Source of the DNA: Candidatus Zipacnadum vermilionense
GTDB lineage: Bacteria; Armatimonadota; Zipacnadia; Zipacnadales; Zipacnadaceae
NCBI GenBank assembly: GCA_029821755.1
Contig: JALGSV010000001.1
Span: 62,001 to 126,000 of the forward strand
Length of the DNA: 64,000 bases
Direction: 5' to 3'
Shown: in pieces, positions 42,197 to 51,125 of the stretch
Numbering within the stretch: the stretch's first letter is position 1
How the letters are laid out: every line of letters starts with the position of its first letter
Translations under genes and position numbers: made by a program
Notes under the pieces: generated by a model
The model's input: the letters and a program-made list of their open reading frames with translations, nothing else
Database searches by the model: none
What the model was told of the DNA's origin: nothing

Positions 42197-45100
42197 ATGC
42201 GCGCAATCATCTTGGGGGCCGTGCTTATGTTGTCTAGCTTGGCGTGGGCGGCGGAGGATCCGCTGCAGCGGGCGGCGGTGCCCGCGGATGGGCAGATGAA
42301 TCTAGTCGACTACGGGTACCGGAACTGGGGGCCGGAACTCGTGCAGTACCGCGTCGATACGGCTAAGTTCAAGCCGGGAGCGCTGGTGCTGACCGACCCG
42401 GCGGGGCAGGTCGTGCCACTCCAGATAGACGGCGGGGTGCTGTCGTTCGTGGCCAGGCTACCCCGAGGGAGCGCGGGGGCGTATGAGCTGCAGCAATCGG
42501 CAACGGACCGGTCGAAGGAAGGGACGACCCTGGCCGCGGTGGTGCAGGGGGATGCGCTGGAGGTGCGCAACGAGTTCCTGGCCGTACGGATGCCCGCGCC
42601 GGGGAAGAAGACGTATGAGCCGGCGGCGGAGGCAAGCACGGTACCGGCGCCGATCAGACAGTGGGCGGTGGGGGGCGGCGAGTGGATAGGCGGGGCGCAC
42701 TTCCAGACGGCACGGAAGGTGGCGTCGTATGCGTTCAGCATCGTGCGGCAGGGGCCAGCGGTGGTGGAGTACGAGGCTCGCTACAATTTCGTGCCGCGGG
42801 GAGAGTACGTGTGGCGGTTGCGGCTATCGCCGGGGATGCCCCTCGCCATAGTCACCGAGGAATTCGACGTGGGGGAGATCACCGACGGCGGAGATCTGTT
42901 GATGCTGGACCTGCACAGAGGGTGGCAGCCCCAGAACGTGGGCTGGGTGCCGGGCTCTGGCGAGCAGCAGATGCCCGTACTGGAGACGAGGGCCTACGAC
43001 GCGGCCTACCTCGACGCTAAGCGCCAGGCGCAGGGCCAGGCGGCGCCGGTAGGAGGCGTCGGCGAGGCTCCGGCTCCCTATCTGCCAGAGCCGGGGCTGT
43101 TCTTGCTGGACAAGATCGCCCCCGCGGGGCGTTGGGGTGGACTGAAGGGCGGCGTGCAGGTGGAGGACGGCCGGAGTGTGGGGTTGATACCGCTGTACGC
43201 CGGGTCGTGGCGGCGGGCAATGGCGCTCAACGTGTGGTACCAGGACCAGGTGGGTATGACGGTAGGGCTGCCGCTCAGCGTGCGCTACTCGCGGTGGTCG
43301 CTGGAGGTTACCGACGACCACTCGCCCTTCTCCTCCCACGAGCACGACCCCGGTTTGTCGCCGACCTACGGGCGGCGGGAGTGGGGGCTGTATGTGGGGG
43401 CCAAGCCGGCCGAGGCACAGGCGCAGTACGGGTACATCGGGCTGGACCGGTACAAAGATTGGGTGGTGGATTACCCCGAGGACGAAGCGCAGGCTAAGTA
43501 CCCTGGCGCCTTCTTCTCGCCGCAGCAGGTGGAGAAACTGAAGGGAGCGCTTGACCAGCATCCGGATGCGGACTTCCTGCGCACGTGGTACCTGATAAGC
43601 GGCAGGACAGAGGACGCAGTCGCCCATGCCCAGCGGGTGATTAATGGACTCAAACAGCCCGCCGGGGAGAACAACTTCTACCTGGTGGGGCTGTCGAACT
43701 ACCGCAAGTCTCAGTTCTTCGCCTTCGTGTGCCTGGCCGAGGACGCGCTGGCTTGCCCGGACCTGCCGGCGGACTTGCGGCAGGAGTTGCGACGCCGGCT
43801 GGCGCTGTATGCCCATGTGTTCTCCGACCCGGACCTGAATCCGCGCGGAGCGGGGGTACATCTGGGCAACAACAATATGACGATAAACCGGACCCTGGCA
43901 CTGACCTACTTCGCAGGGCTACTGCCGGATCATCCGCGGTATGCGTACTGGATGGAGTGCGCACGGGATTTCGAGCAGTACAAGTACGGGACGGAGATGG
44001 CGGTGGATGGGCCGAACATCGAGTGCCCGAGCTACGCGCTCTACAGCCCCTTCCGCACGGAGAACATCACGCAGAACATCCTGCGCAATCGGGGGATTCA
44101 TGACTTCGGCCCGGCCCTGTACCATGCCAGGTTCGTACAGTACTTGAGTAACCTGTCGATGGCCGACGCCCGCTGGGACGGCATGCGGATCATCCCGGGG
44201 ATGGGGAATTCGTCGAATCAGTTCGAGAACTTCTGGGGTTTCAGCATGGCTGCCCAGGTAGACCGGGACCCGGAGTTCGCCGGCTGGCTACGGTTCATGA
44301 ATCGGCTGGGCAATCGGGCCACGTCGCTGGAGCCGGGGCCCAATGGGCACGACAACGTCCAGAGCACGCCCCATGCCATGTACTACCTGCCGTATGTCCC
44401 GGAGAACCCCCAAGCGCTGACCACCACCTTCATGCCCACGTACGGGGTGGCCTTTCGCAATCACTTCAACACGCCGAACGAGACCGCGATGCTGCTGCGT
44501 GCGGGGATGAACTGGGGGCACTGGGATACCGACGCGCTGAATGTGATTCTCTACGGGAAGGGCGCTCCGCTCTCGCCAGGGACGGAGTACCAGTACTTCT
44601 CCGAGGACGGGCCGTGGTCGAACGATGGCGTCTACCACAACCAGGTGAAGGTGGGGGCGCGGGATACCCAGGAGGTCTTCGGCCGGGTGGACGACGCTGT
44701 GAGTGACTACGGGTTTGGACCGCATGCCGACTACGCGGTGGCGGATCGCTACTACCCCTCGCAAGTCTTCAAGGACGGGCTCGGGGCGATGTGGTGGAAG
44801 CGGCACGTACTGTTCCTCAAGAGCGACCGGCCGGACGGTCCCGACTACTTCGTGCTGCGGGATACCTTCCCCGGCGGGGAGAAGCGGCCGACCTGGTGGA
44901 ACTGGATGAACCTGGAGACGCCCGACCGGATCCTGGTGGACGGGCAGGCTTTCCCCAACGCGGGGCCGCTGAACCAGACGGTGCCGGAAGAGCAGATGCC
45001 GACCCAAACGGGGCAGACGGTAGAAATGCGGACCGACTACGGGGCCTCCACCTGGATGTGGTTCGCCGAACCTCGAACGGTGCGGATTCGTATGATCGCC

Positions 45101-45865
45101 GAGTACACCCGCCAGGACGGCAAGGGCGGCAGGCAGCAGAAGACGGTGGTAGAGATACCGGGCGTGCCGGGGCAGGACTACTTCTACGCGGTCTACCCCC
45201 GCCAGGACGGAGAGGCCCCGCCGGCCTGCCGGCTGTTGGCGCCGGGGGTGATGGAGGTCCAGACCGCTGAGGCCACCGACACGGTGTTCGTGGGCGACAG
45301 CGCTTTCAGCTACAACCAGGGCGACCTGGTCTTCAGCGGCCAGGCCGGGGCGGTGCGGGTCTATCCGGACCGGGTGGTGCTGTGTATGAACGCCGGGAAC
45401 GGACGGGTCGGCTACAAAGGCCACATCATCGAGGGGCCAGCGCCCTTCGAGGTGGTCGTCGCTCTCAAGGACCTGAAACCAGGAGTGCAGAAGCGTCTCG
45501 GCGGGGTGAAGGAGAAGCTCACTGTGGATCTGGGGCAGGGCGTGCAGGTGAGCGGCGAGGGGCCCTTCACGGCCACGCTGGAGGGGCAGACGATCAAGAT
45601 CAGTACCAGTGGACGGGCACGGGTGCTGCAGGTCACCCAGCCGCCATTCATCGTGCGGCCCGAGTACAGGATCGACGGGCAGCAGTGGATGGCGAACTGG
45701 ACCGACTACCCGGCCAGTGGCTGGGGGGCGTACGACCGGACCTGGCTGATCGGGCTGTCGGTGCCGGCGGGCGACCATGAGCTGGTGGTGAGGGATCTGC
45801 AATTCCCGCCGGTATGGACGCGGCCCTTCACGCCGTTGCTTGAGGGCGTGGTGGTGGAGAAGTAA
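42197..45865 (+). CDS. Large secreted heparinase II/III-like protein (paralogue C)
   Basis: A 1222-aa exported protein (signal peptide IILGAVLMLSSLAWAA), the longest of the five. The opening MNLVDYGYRNWGPELVQYRV is the most diverged form of the shared N-terminal motif. The central helical region includes NIECPSYALYSPFR. Near residue 774 is WGHWDTDALNVILYGKGAPL, the heparinase-like block, followed by VLFLKSDRPDGPDYFVLRDT as in D and E. An extra C-terminal module (about residues 1130-1222) ends in a beta segment. AGGAGG lies 8 bases before the ATG; the track's TTG start lies between them. B and C probably form one transcript, ending at 45894-45925. Confidence 0.72.
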   Translation: MRAIILGAVLMLSSLAWAAEDPLQRAAVPADGQMNLVDYGYRNWGPELVQYRVDTAKFKPGALVLTDPAGQVVPLQIDGGVLSFVARLPRGSAGAYELQQSATDRSKEGTTLAAVVQGDALEVRNEFLAVRMPAPGKKTYEPAAEASTVPAPIRQWAVGGGEWIGGAHFQTARKVASYAFSIVRQGPAVVEYEARYNFVPRGEYVWRLRLSPGMPLAIVTEEFDVGEITDGGDLLMLDLHRGWQPQNVGWVPGSGEQQMPVLETRAYDAAYLDAKRQAQGQAAPVGGVGEAPAPYLPEPGLFLLDKIAPAGRWGGLKGGVQVEDGRSVGLIPLYAGSWRRAMALNVWYQDQVGMTVGLPLSVRYSRWSLEVTDDHSPFSSHEHDPGLSPTYGRREWGLYVGAKPAEAQAQYGYIGLDRYKDWVVDYPEDEAQAKYPGAFFSPQQVEKLKGALDQHPDADFLRTWYLISGRTEDAVAHAQRVINGLKQPAGENNFYLVGLSNYRKSQFFAFVCLAEDALACPDLPADLRQELRRRLALYAHVFSDPDLNPRGAGVHLGNNNMTINRTLALTYFAGLLPDHPRYAYWMECARDFEQYKYGTEMAVDGPNIECPSYALYSPFRTENITQNILRNRGIHDFGPALYHARFVQYLSNLSMADARWDGMRIIPGMGNSSNQFENFWGFSMAAQVDRDPEFAGWLRFMNRLGNRATSLEPGPNGHDNVQSTPHAMYYLPYVPENPQALTTTFMPTYGVAFRNHFNTPNETAMLLRAGMNWGHWDTDALNVILYGKGAPLSPGTEYQYFSEDGPWSNDGVYHNQVKVGARDTQEVFGRVDDAVSDYGFGPHADYAVADRYYPSQVFKDGLGAMWWKRHVLFLKSDRPDGPDYFVLRDTFPGGEKRPTWWNWMNLETPDRILVDGQAFPNAGPLNQTVPEEQMPTQTGQTVEMRTDYGASTWMWFAEPRTVRIRMIAEYTRQDGKGGRQQKTVVEIPGVPGQDYFYAVYPRQDGEAPPACRLLAPGVMEVQTAEATDTVFVGDSAFSYNQGDLVFSGQAGAVRVYPDRVVLCMNAGNGRVGYKGHIIEGPAPFEVVVALKDLKPGVQKRLGGVKEKLTVDLGQGVQVSGEGPFTATLEGQTIKISTSGRARVLQVTQPPFIVRPEYRIDGQQWMANWTDYPASGWGAYDRTWLIGLSVPAGDHELVVRDLQFPPVWTRPFTPLLEGVVVEK

Positions 45866-46249
45866 GCGCGGGTAAGGCGCAGGGACGAGGATACATCCCC
45901 ACCGTGGCTACCTACGGTGGGGATGTTGGTTGGTTGGGGGCTGTGACGCGCGCCCCTCCGGTCCCTGGGCGCCGACGCCCGTGGCAGGGGGAGAGTCAGG
46001 GGGGCGCGCGGCGACACAGGAGGTTTCTGGAGTGTGCCTCAAGCCACCCAGGACCGCGGTGGATGATGACGGCACGGGTGGGGCATGCTGGAGGGCGACG
46101 CGCTTGGCCTCTTCCTTTGCCCAGGGGGGAAGTCTCCTGTGGGGAAGCGTTCCAGGTAAGGGGGCGGGGAGGCAGGTCTGGCGTGCCTGTGAAGGGAATA
46201 GCCAGAACGCAGCAGCCACCAGGGGGACTCGGGAAGGAGAGAGCTGGCG
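45866..46249. other. 384-bp gap between paralogue C and the zinc-ribbon gene
   Basis: Contains the hairpin at 45894-45925. The long ORFs in the track here start upstream of the zinc-ribbon gene and lack family character, so I leave them out. No promoter was recognised for 46250. Confidence 0.5.
45894..45925 (+). terminator. Probable terminator of the B-C operon
   Basis: CATCCCCACCGT and ACGGTGGGGATG form a perfect 12-bp stem around GGCTACCT, followed by TTGGTTGGTTGG. The trailing run is only partly T, but stem strength and position after the stop at 45865 support termination. Confidence 0.65.
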
Positions 46250-47395
46250 ATGTTCTGTACTCAATGCGGCAAGGCCAACCCCGACGACGCCAGATTCTGC
46301 GCCTCGTGTGGCCGGGAGGTGCAGCCGGCGGCGCCGGTCGCGGCAAGTCCCGTCCCGCCGGCCACTCCGGCAAGTCGCTCCACGCCCGCAGCGCCGCCGG
46401 TGGCGGCTCCCGCTCAAGGTCCTGTGGCGTCGCCGCAGCCCGAGGCGTCCGCTCAGACACCGGCAATGCTTCGGGAGGAGGTGCCCCCAGTTTACGCCCC
46501 CGCCCAGCCACCCGTGGCGCAGCCGACTCCAGTGTCGCCAGTTCCTCCCCAACAGCCTCCGCCCCAGGCCAGGACGCCCCAGCCGGGCGCCCCGCAGCCG
46601 GTGGCCGCTCCCGGCTACGCCCTTGCCGCTGCCCTCCCGGCGGCATACCCGGCCTATGCCGGGCCGCCGGGTGGTGTCGGGTTCTCCTTCTGGGGCACCG
46701 GCTGGCAGGCTCTGGGATGGGGGCTGCTGAATTACCTACTGGCCGCGACCTGGTTCGGCACCGCGTGGGGACTGGAATACCTGTACAAATGGTTCTTCAG
46801 CAAACTCCGGCTCAGCGACAACACCACGGTGCAATTCGCGGGCAGCGGAGGGCAGGTCTGGTGGGTGCCGGTGGTGGGGATGCTGCCCCTGATGCTGGCG
46901 AACCTGGTGAGTGCCTTGCCAAGTATCGCCCAGCAACTGCCGCTTGAGGCCGAAATACAGAGGATTCTGTTAACCAGCGGCACGATAGCCATGGCAGTAC
47001 TGATGGTCCCTGGGGTCATCGCCATGTGCTGGGTCGTGGTGCGCATGACGCGGTGGGCGCTGGAGAACCTCGTGCTGGGGTGCGGGACGCGCCTTACCTT
47101 CACCGGCACGCTCTGGCAGTGCCTCGGTTGGACGCTGCTGCTGTGGCTGTCGGTCTACTCCATTATCGGCTGGGCCTGGGTGATGGTGGCCATGATCAAG
47201 TGGCTCTTCCGCAACACGGCCTCCTCCGGCGGGCACCAACTGGTGTTCCACGGCACGGGTGGTGAGGTGCTGTGGCGCTACCTGGTGGTCGGGCTGGTGG
47301 TAGGAGTGACCTTGGGGATTGCCGCACCGTGGATGGCGGTGTGGCTCGTGAAATGGGCGGCGAGTCGGACGTCCGTACTCACGGCGGCGCGGTAG
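46250..47395 (+). CDS. Zinc-ribbon membrane protein with an internal repeat (DUF898-like)
   Basis: A 381-aa protein. The N-terminal FCTQCGKANPDDARFCASCG is a double CxxC zinc ribbon. A Pro/Ala-rich linker of about 110 residues follows. The C-terminal 230 residues are a membrane domain made of two related units, each starting (F/L)-x-F-x-G-T-x-x-Q-x-L-G-W. The first contains FSFWGTGWQALGWGLLNYLL, the second LTFTGTLWQCLGWTLLLWLS. Each unit includes an F-x-G-[ST]-G-G segment (QFAGSGGQVWW, VFHGTGGEVLW). The pattern resembles DUF898-type membrane proteins. It lies between lyase genes, with over 200 bases on either side, so its link to them is only positional. Confidence 0.72.
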   Translation: MFCTQCGKANPDDARFCASCGREVQPAAPVAASPVPPATPASRSTPAAPPVAAPAQGPVASPQPEASAQTPAMLREEVPPVYAPAQPPVAQPTPVSPVPPQQPPPQARTPQPGAPQPVAAPGYALAAALPAAYPAYAGPPGGVGFSFWGTGWQALGWGLLNYLLAATWFGTAWGLEYLYKWFFSKLRLSDNTTVQFAGSGGQVWWVPVVGMLPLMLANLVSALPSIAQQLPLEAEIQRILLTSGTIAMAVLMVPGVIAMCWVVVRMTRWALENLVLGCGTRLTFTGTLWQCLGWTLLLWLSVYSIIGWAWVMVAMIKWLFRNTASSGGHQLVFHGTGGEVLWRYLVVGLVVGVTLGIAAPWMAVWLVKWAASRTSVLTAAR

Positions 47396-47616
47396 CCGGA
47401 AGTCGATCGGATGCCGTGGCGAGGAGGTAGAGGGGGGCTGGGGAAGGGTCGTTCCTCTGGGCCTCGTGTGGGCGATGGGTACGGCGGGGCCTTGGGACCG
47501 GAGTTGGTGCAGAAGACGATTGACCAAGGTCGCCTCCACCTTGTCCAGGAAGATAACTGGCCACGCGCCACTGCCGGGCGTGGTGGCGACAATATGACTA
47601 CGATTGGAGTCCCACG

Positions 47617-50600
47617 ATGAACGCCTATTCGCCGTATCTCCTGATTCTGCTGTTATCCGCCCTTATCCTGCCTTGCGCCCGGGGTGAGGCCGCCGAGGTG
47701 GGCAAGATCATGCTCAAAGAGCACTTGGGGGTAGAGTTCGTTCCCCAGGTGCTGCACTACACCCTGACGCTCGAGCCGGGGGCGCTGAGGGACGTCGCCC
47801 GCTGCACGCTGCGGGATCCCGCGGGGGCAGCGATGTTGGCCCAGTGCAAGGCCCTGGACGCCTGGGAAGACGGCTCGGTACGGCACCTGCGGGTGGCCTT
47901 CATCAGTGGGCTAGGGAAGTACGAGACGAAGCAGTTCGCGCTCGATGACTCGGGGCAGGCCCCGAAAGACGACGGGGCGCTGAAGCTGAGCCGGGAGGGC
48001 GACAGCCTGATCTTGTCCTCTCCGCTGGTAGCGGCGCGGATTCCGGCGCAGTCGCAGGCGTACCCGGGGGGCGGCATGTCGGCGCAGAAGGTGCCGCCGC
48101 CGGTCAGCCAGATTCGCGGGAAGACCCGGTGGTACGGCAGCGCCTCGCTGGACAGCGTGCAGCGGGTGACGGAGCGGAAGGTGAGTGTCGCCGAGGACGG
48201 GCCCATCTATAAGAAGGTGGGCATCGAGTACACCTTCGCTGGGGGCGAGAAGTATGTGGTCGAGGTGGTGCTCAACCGGGGCGAGGAGCTGGTGAGGGTA
48301 TCGGAGGACTTCACGCTCACCTTCTCCGAGCCGACGCGGGCTGAGTTCGCCTTCAACTTGGCGCCAGGGCTGAACCCGGACCGGTCAGTGGAGAAGCCGG
48401 TGCAACGTCTCGGCTCGGTCGCCAGTACGGGCAGCCTGTGGGACCTGAATCCCTACCGTGGCGACATGTTCCCCATCACCTATGACGAGGACACCACCTA
48501 CGGGGCGCTTACCCCCTGGTCGGCCCATCCGGGGCAGTGGGTGCATTTCGCCTGCTACAACTCCGCGACGCCGGGCGGGGATATGGTCGGGATCATCAAC
48601 ACGGCGCCGGAGCGCTGGGACCACATCGCCTACGTCTCCCCCGGCGATTCCTGGAAGCTGGTGCAGAATCCGCACATGTTCTTCACGCTCCGCTTGGTGA
48701 AGAACGTGGACCTTACAGTCGGGGCCGCCGACCGGAGCCTGACGGCGCACTTCCGGCTGCTGACCGGGCACCGCGAGTGGGCCTTCTTTGTGAGCGACGC
48801 CTTCCCCCTGACCGAGGAGATCACGGAAGGCACCGGCGCCAATGCGGTCCAGAAGACCTACAACTCCGGCCCCCGGACCTTCTTCACCCAGAAGACGCGG
48901 GACTACCTCTGGAACTCCCTGGATCGGATCAAGGACTACAACCTGGAGTGGACGCCCGACCCGGAGGCAGCCTACCCGCACCTGTACGCCTCGCAGGAGG
49001 AGTTCACGGCGCGGGTGGTGCGATACAACGCCTGGTTCGGGGGGGCGCCTTTGCCCCTGGTGGAAGACCCCGACGTGCAGGCGAGAATGAAGGCGACGCT
49101 GCTGGCGACGCTGGACGACCTGATGGAACGGGCTACCACCAACCCCGGCCCGCCGCACCATGTCAGCGCCGGCATCTACATGGCGGCCAACGTGGCGGAC
49201 ATGGTGCTCGGCACGGGCACGCTCACTCCCGAAGAGGAGGTCCGCGTCAAGGCGCGGCTGGCGTACGTGGCCTACATGATGAACTGGCGGGGGTATTGGG
49301 GGCCGGAGATGGGGTACGCGGGCAACCCTAACATGACCTCCTTCTGCTATGACGCGGTAGGGCTGATTGGCCTGCTGCTGCGCGATCACCCGCAGTCGGA
49401 TACCTGGGTGCGCTCCTGTACGAGCGAGCTGGACCGGGAGATGGCCCACTGGACTTCGTCAGACGGTGCGTGGATCGAGTCGCTGCACTACGTCCGGGCG
49501 GCCTGGCAGGAGCATACCATGCTCTTTGCCACGCTCAAGCACATGGGGGTAAAGGACTACTACCGCGAGCCACGGGCGCAGAAGTTCTTCCGCTACTATA
49601 TGGCCATGCAGACCCCGCCCGACCCGGAGTTCAACGGCCAGCGGGGCATCACCCAGATCGGCAACAGCTATGTCTTCGAGCCGGTGCCGGAGTTTGGCTA
49701 CTGGGCAGCGGGCATGGTGGATGTCGATCCGGAGTTGGCAGGCAACCTGATGTGGATGTGGCGGCAGGAGGGCTTCGGTACGGCAGAGGAGATGGCGGGG
49801 AAGAAGTTCGTCGCCTATGGGGCCGGGCCGTCGATGTGGTGGGGGGCGCACACCGGCCTACCGGGGTATCACGAGGTAGCGCTGCTCAATCCTACCGTGC
49901 AGCCGCTGGCCCCCACGCCTAGCGAGGGGAGCCCCTGGCTGGGGTTCGGGGCGACGCTCAGCGCGCACGCCGGGGGGCCGAAGGAGACCAAGCTGTACCT
50001 GCGCACGGGCTCCTATTACTCGCACTGGGACGCGGATCAGAACAGCGTCGTGCTCTGGGGCAAAGGCGCGCCGCTCTGCCTGGATCACGGCTACGGCGAG
50101 TTCCAGCCGTGGCTGCACAACCGTATCAACGTCAACCACATGAACGACATGAAGCTGGGCGAAGTAACCTCCTTCTTCGCCGGCCGCGGCGCGGGGTTTG
50201 TGCAGGGCGAGGTGACGCTGGACAATCTGAACAAGGATGAATACCCCGGCGTCAAGGTTTGGCCGATGCAGCCCGAGCCCCTCAATGGCCGGAGCATGAC
50301 CACGCTCTGGACCCGCCGGGCGCTGCTGATGAAGGACGAGGACCCCGACGGTCCCAACTATGTGGTAATACGGGACACGGTGAGTGGCGAGCTGCCGACG
50401 GAGTGGTGCCTGTGGGCTTACGGGACGATCGACGACTTCGCCGCGACCCCGATTCGCGCGGTAGGCAAGTTCGGCGTGGACCTGCTCGTCTACCTGACCG
50501 ACGCCGACAAGGGGCAAGTGAACACGGCGACGGTGGAGATGCCCGCCGACCGCCGGAAGCAGACCCTGATCCACCTTAGGCGCCCGGCGGGGCGCGGGGT

Positions 50601-51072
50601 GCTAGCGGTACTCTTCCCGGTGATGGCGGGGCAGGAAGGCCCGGCCGTATCCACCTTTGCCGAGGGTGCCGGGGTGAAGATGCAGGCCGAGGGCCGGACG
50701 GACTGGGTCTTCCTGCCGGAGCGCAAGGGCGCCTGCACTGTCGAGGGAATCACCGTCAGCGGAAGCGCCGCCGCTTTCTCGCAGCGGGGCGGGGCCGCCT
50801 ACTACTGGGTAGAGCGCGACACTACCCTCTCGGCGCAGGGGCTCACGGTCCGCAGCAGTTCCCCGGTGGAGTTGCTCGTCCGGGACAATACGATCACGGG
50901 TCGGCTCTGGGCGAGGGACGCGGTGCCGGTGGTCACGCTGAGTGGCGAGATGGCCGGGCGGGTGAAGGTATTGACTTGCGGGGGCGATACGCGAGAGGTG
51001 GCGGCCGAGAACGGGACGGTGACCTTGCGACTGCCGGTCGGTGACACCGAGTTCGCGCTAGAACTGGAGTAG
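47617..51072 (+). CDS. Large secreted heparinase II/III-like protein (paralogue D)
   Basis: An 1151-aa exported protein (signal peptide LLILLLSALILPCARG). The mature start IMLKEHLGVEFVPQVLHYTL is the shared opening. Near residue 87, AWEDGSVRHLRVAFI resembles the DGSV strand of exo-rhamnogalacturonan-lyase/YetA-type N-terminal domains. The middle is helical. Near residue 800 come SHWDADQNSVVLWGKGAPLC and the LDHGYGEF segment, the clearest heparinase II/III block of the set. The C-terminal beta region ends LRLPVGDTEFALELE. GGAG with a 6-9 base gap supports the start. Companion 2 follows 53 bases downstream, and paralogue E after that, so D, companion 2 and E look like one operon. Confidence 0.74.
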   Translation: MNAYSPYLLILLLSALILPCARGEAAEVGKIMLKEHLGVEFVPQVLHYTLTLEPGALRDVARCTLRDPAGAAMLAQCKALDAWEDGSVRHLRVAFISGLGKYETKQFALDDSGQAPKDDGALKLSREGDSLILSSPLVAARIPAQSQAYPGGGMSAQKVPPPVSQIRGKTRWYGSASLDSVQRVTERKVSVAEDGPIYKKVGIEYTFAGGEKYVVEVVLNRGEELVRVSEDFTLTFSEPTRAEFAFNLAPGLNPDRSVEKPVQRLGSVASTGSLWDLNPYRGDMFPITYDEDTTYGALTPWSAHPGQWVHFACYNSATPGGDMVGIINTAPERWDHIAYVSPGDSWKLVQNPHMFFTLRLVKNVDLTVGAADRSLTAHFRLLTGHREWAFFVSDAFPLTEEITEGTGANAVQKTYNSGPRTFFTQKTRDYLWNSLDRIKDYNLEWTPDPEAAYPHLYASQEEFTARVVRYNAWFGGAPLPLVEDPDVQARMKATLLATLDDLMERATTNPGPPHHVSAGIYMAANVADMVLGTGTLTPEEEVRVKARLAYVAYMMNWRGYWGPEMGYAGNPNMTSFCYDAVGLIGLLLRDHPQSDTWVRSCTSELDREMAHWTSSDGAWIESLHYVRAAWQEHTMLFATLKHMGVKDYYREPRAQKFFRYYMAMQTPPDPEFNGQRGITQIGNSYVFEPVPEFGYWAAGMVDVDPELAGNLMWMWRQEGFGTAEEMAGKKFVAYGAGPSMWWGAHTGLPGYHEVALLNPTVQPLAPTPSEGSPWLGFGATLSAHAGGPKETKLYLRTGSYYSHWDADQNSVVLWGKGAPLCLDHGYGEFQPWLHNRINVNHMNDMKLGEVTSFFAGRGAGFVQGEVTLDNLNKDEYPGVKVWPMQPEPLNGRSMTTLWTRRALLMKDEDPDGPNYVVIRDTVSGELPTEWCLWAYGTIDDFAATPIRAVGKFGVDLLVYLTDADKGQVNTATVEMPADRRKQTLIHLRRPAGRGVLAVLFPVMAGQEGPAVSTFAEGAGVKMQAEGRTDWVFLPERKGACTVEGITVSGSAAAFSQRGGAAYYWVERDTTLSAQGLTVRSSSPVELLVRDNTITGRLWARDAVPVVTLSGEMAGRVKVLTCGGDTREVAAENGTVTLRLPVGDTEFALELE

Positions 51073-51125
51073 CAGCGGGCCAGCCGACGCCTGGCCACGC
51101 ACAAACCGAAAGGAAGGGATAGCAG

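Noticed and set aside
45904-46947. Long ORF before and overlapping the zinc-ribbon gene
   Set aside because: It shows only low-complexity Arg/Gly/Pro sequence; the overlapping frame from 46250 has a zinc ribbon and membrane segments.
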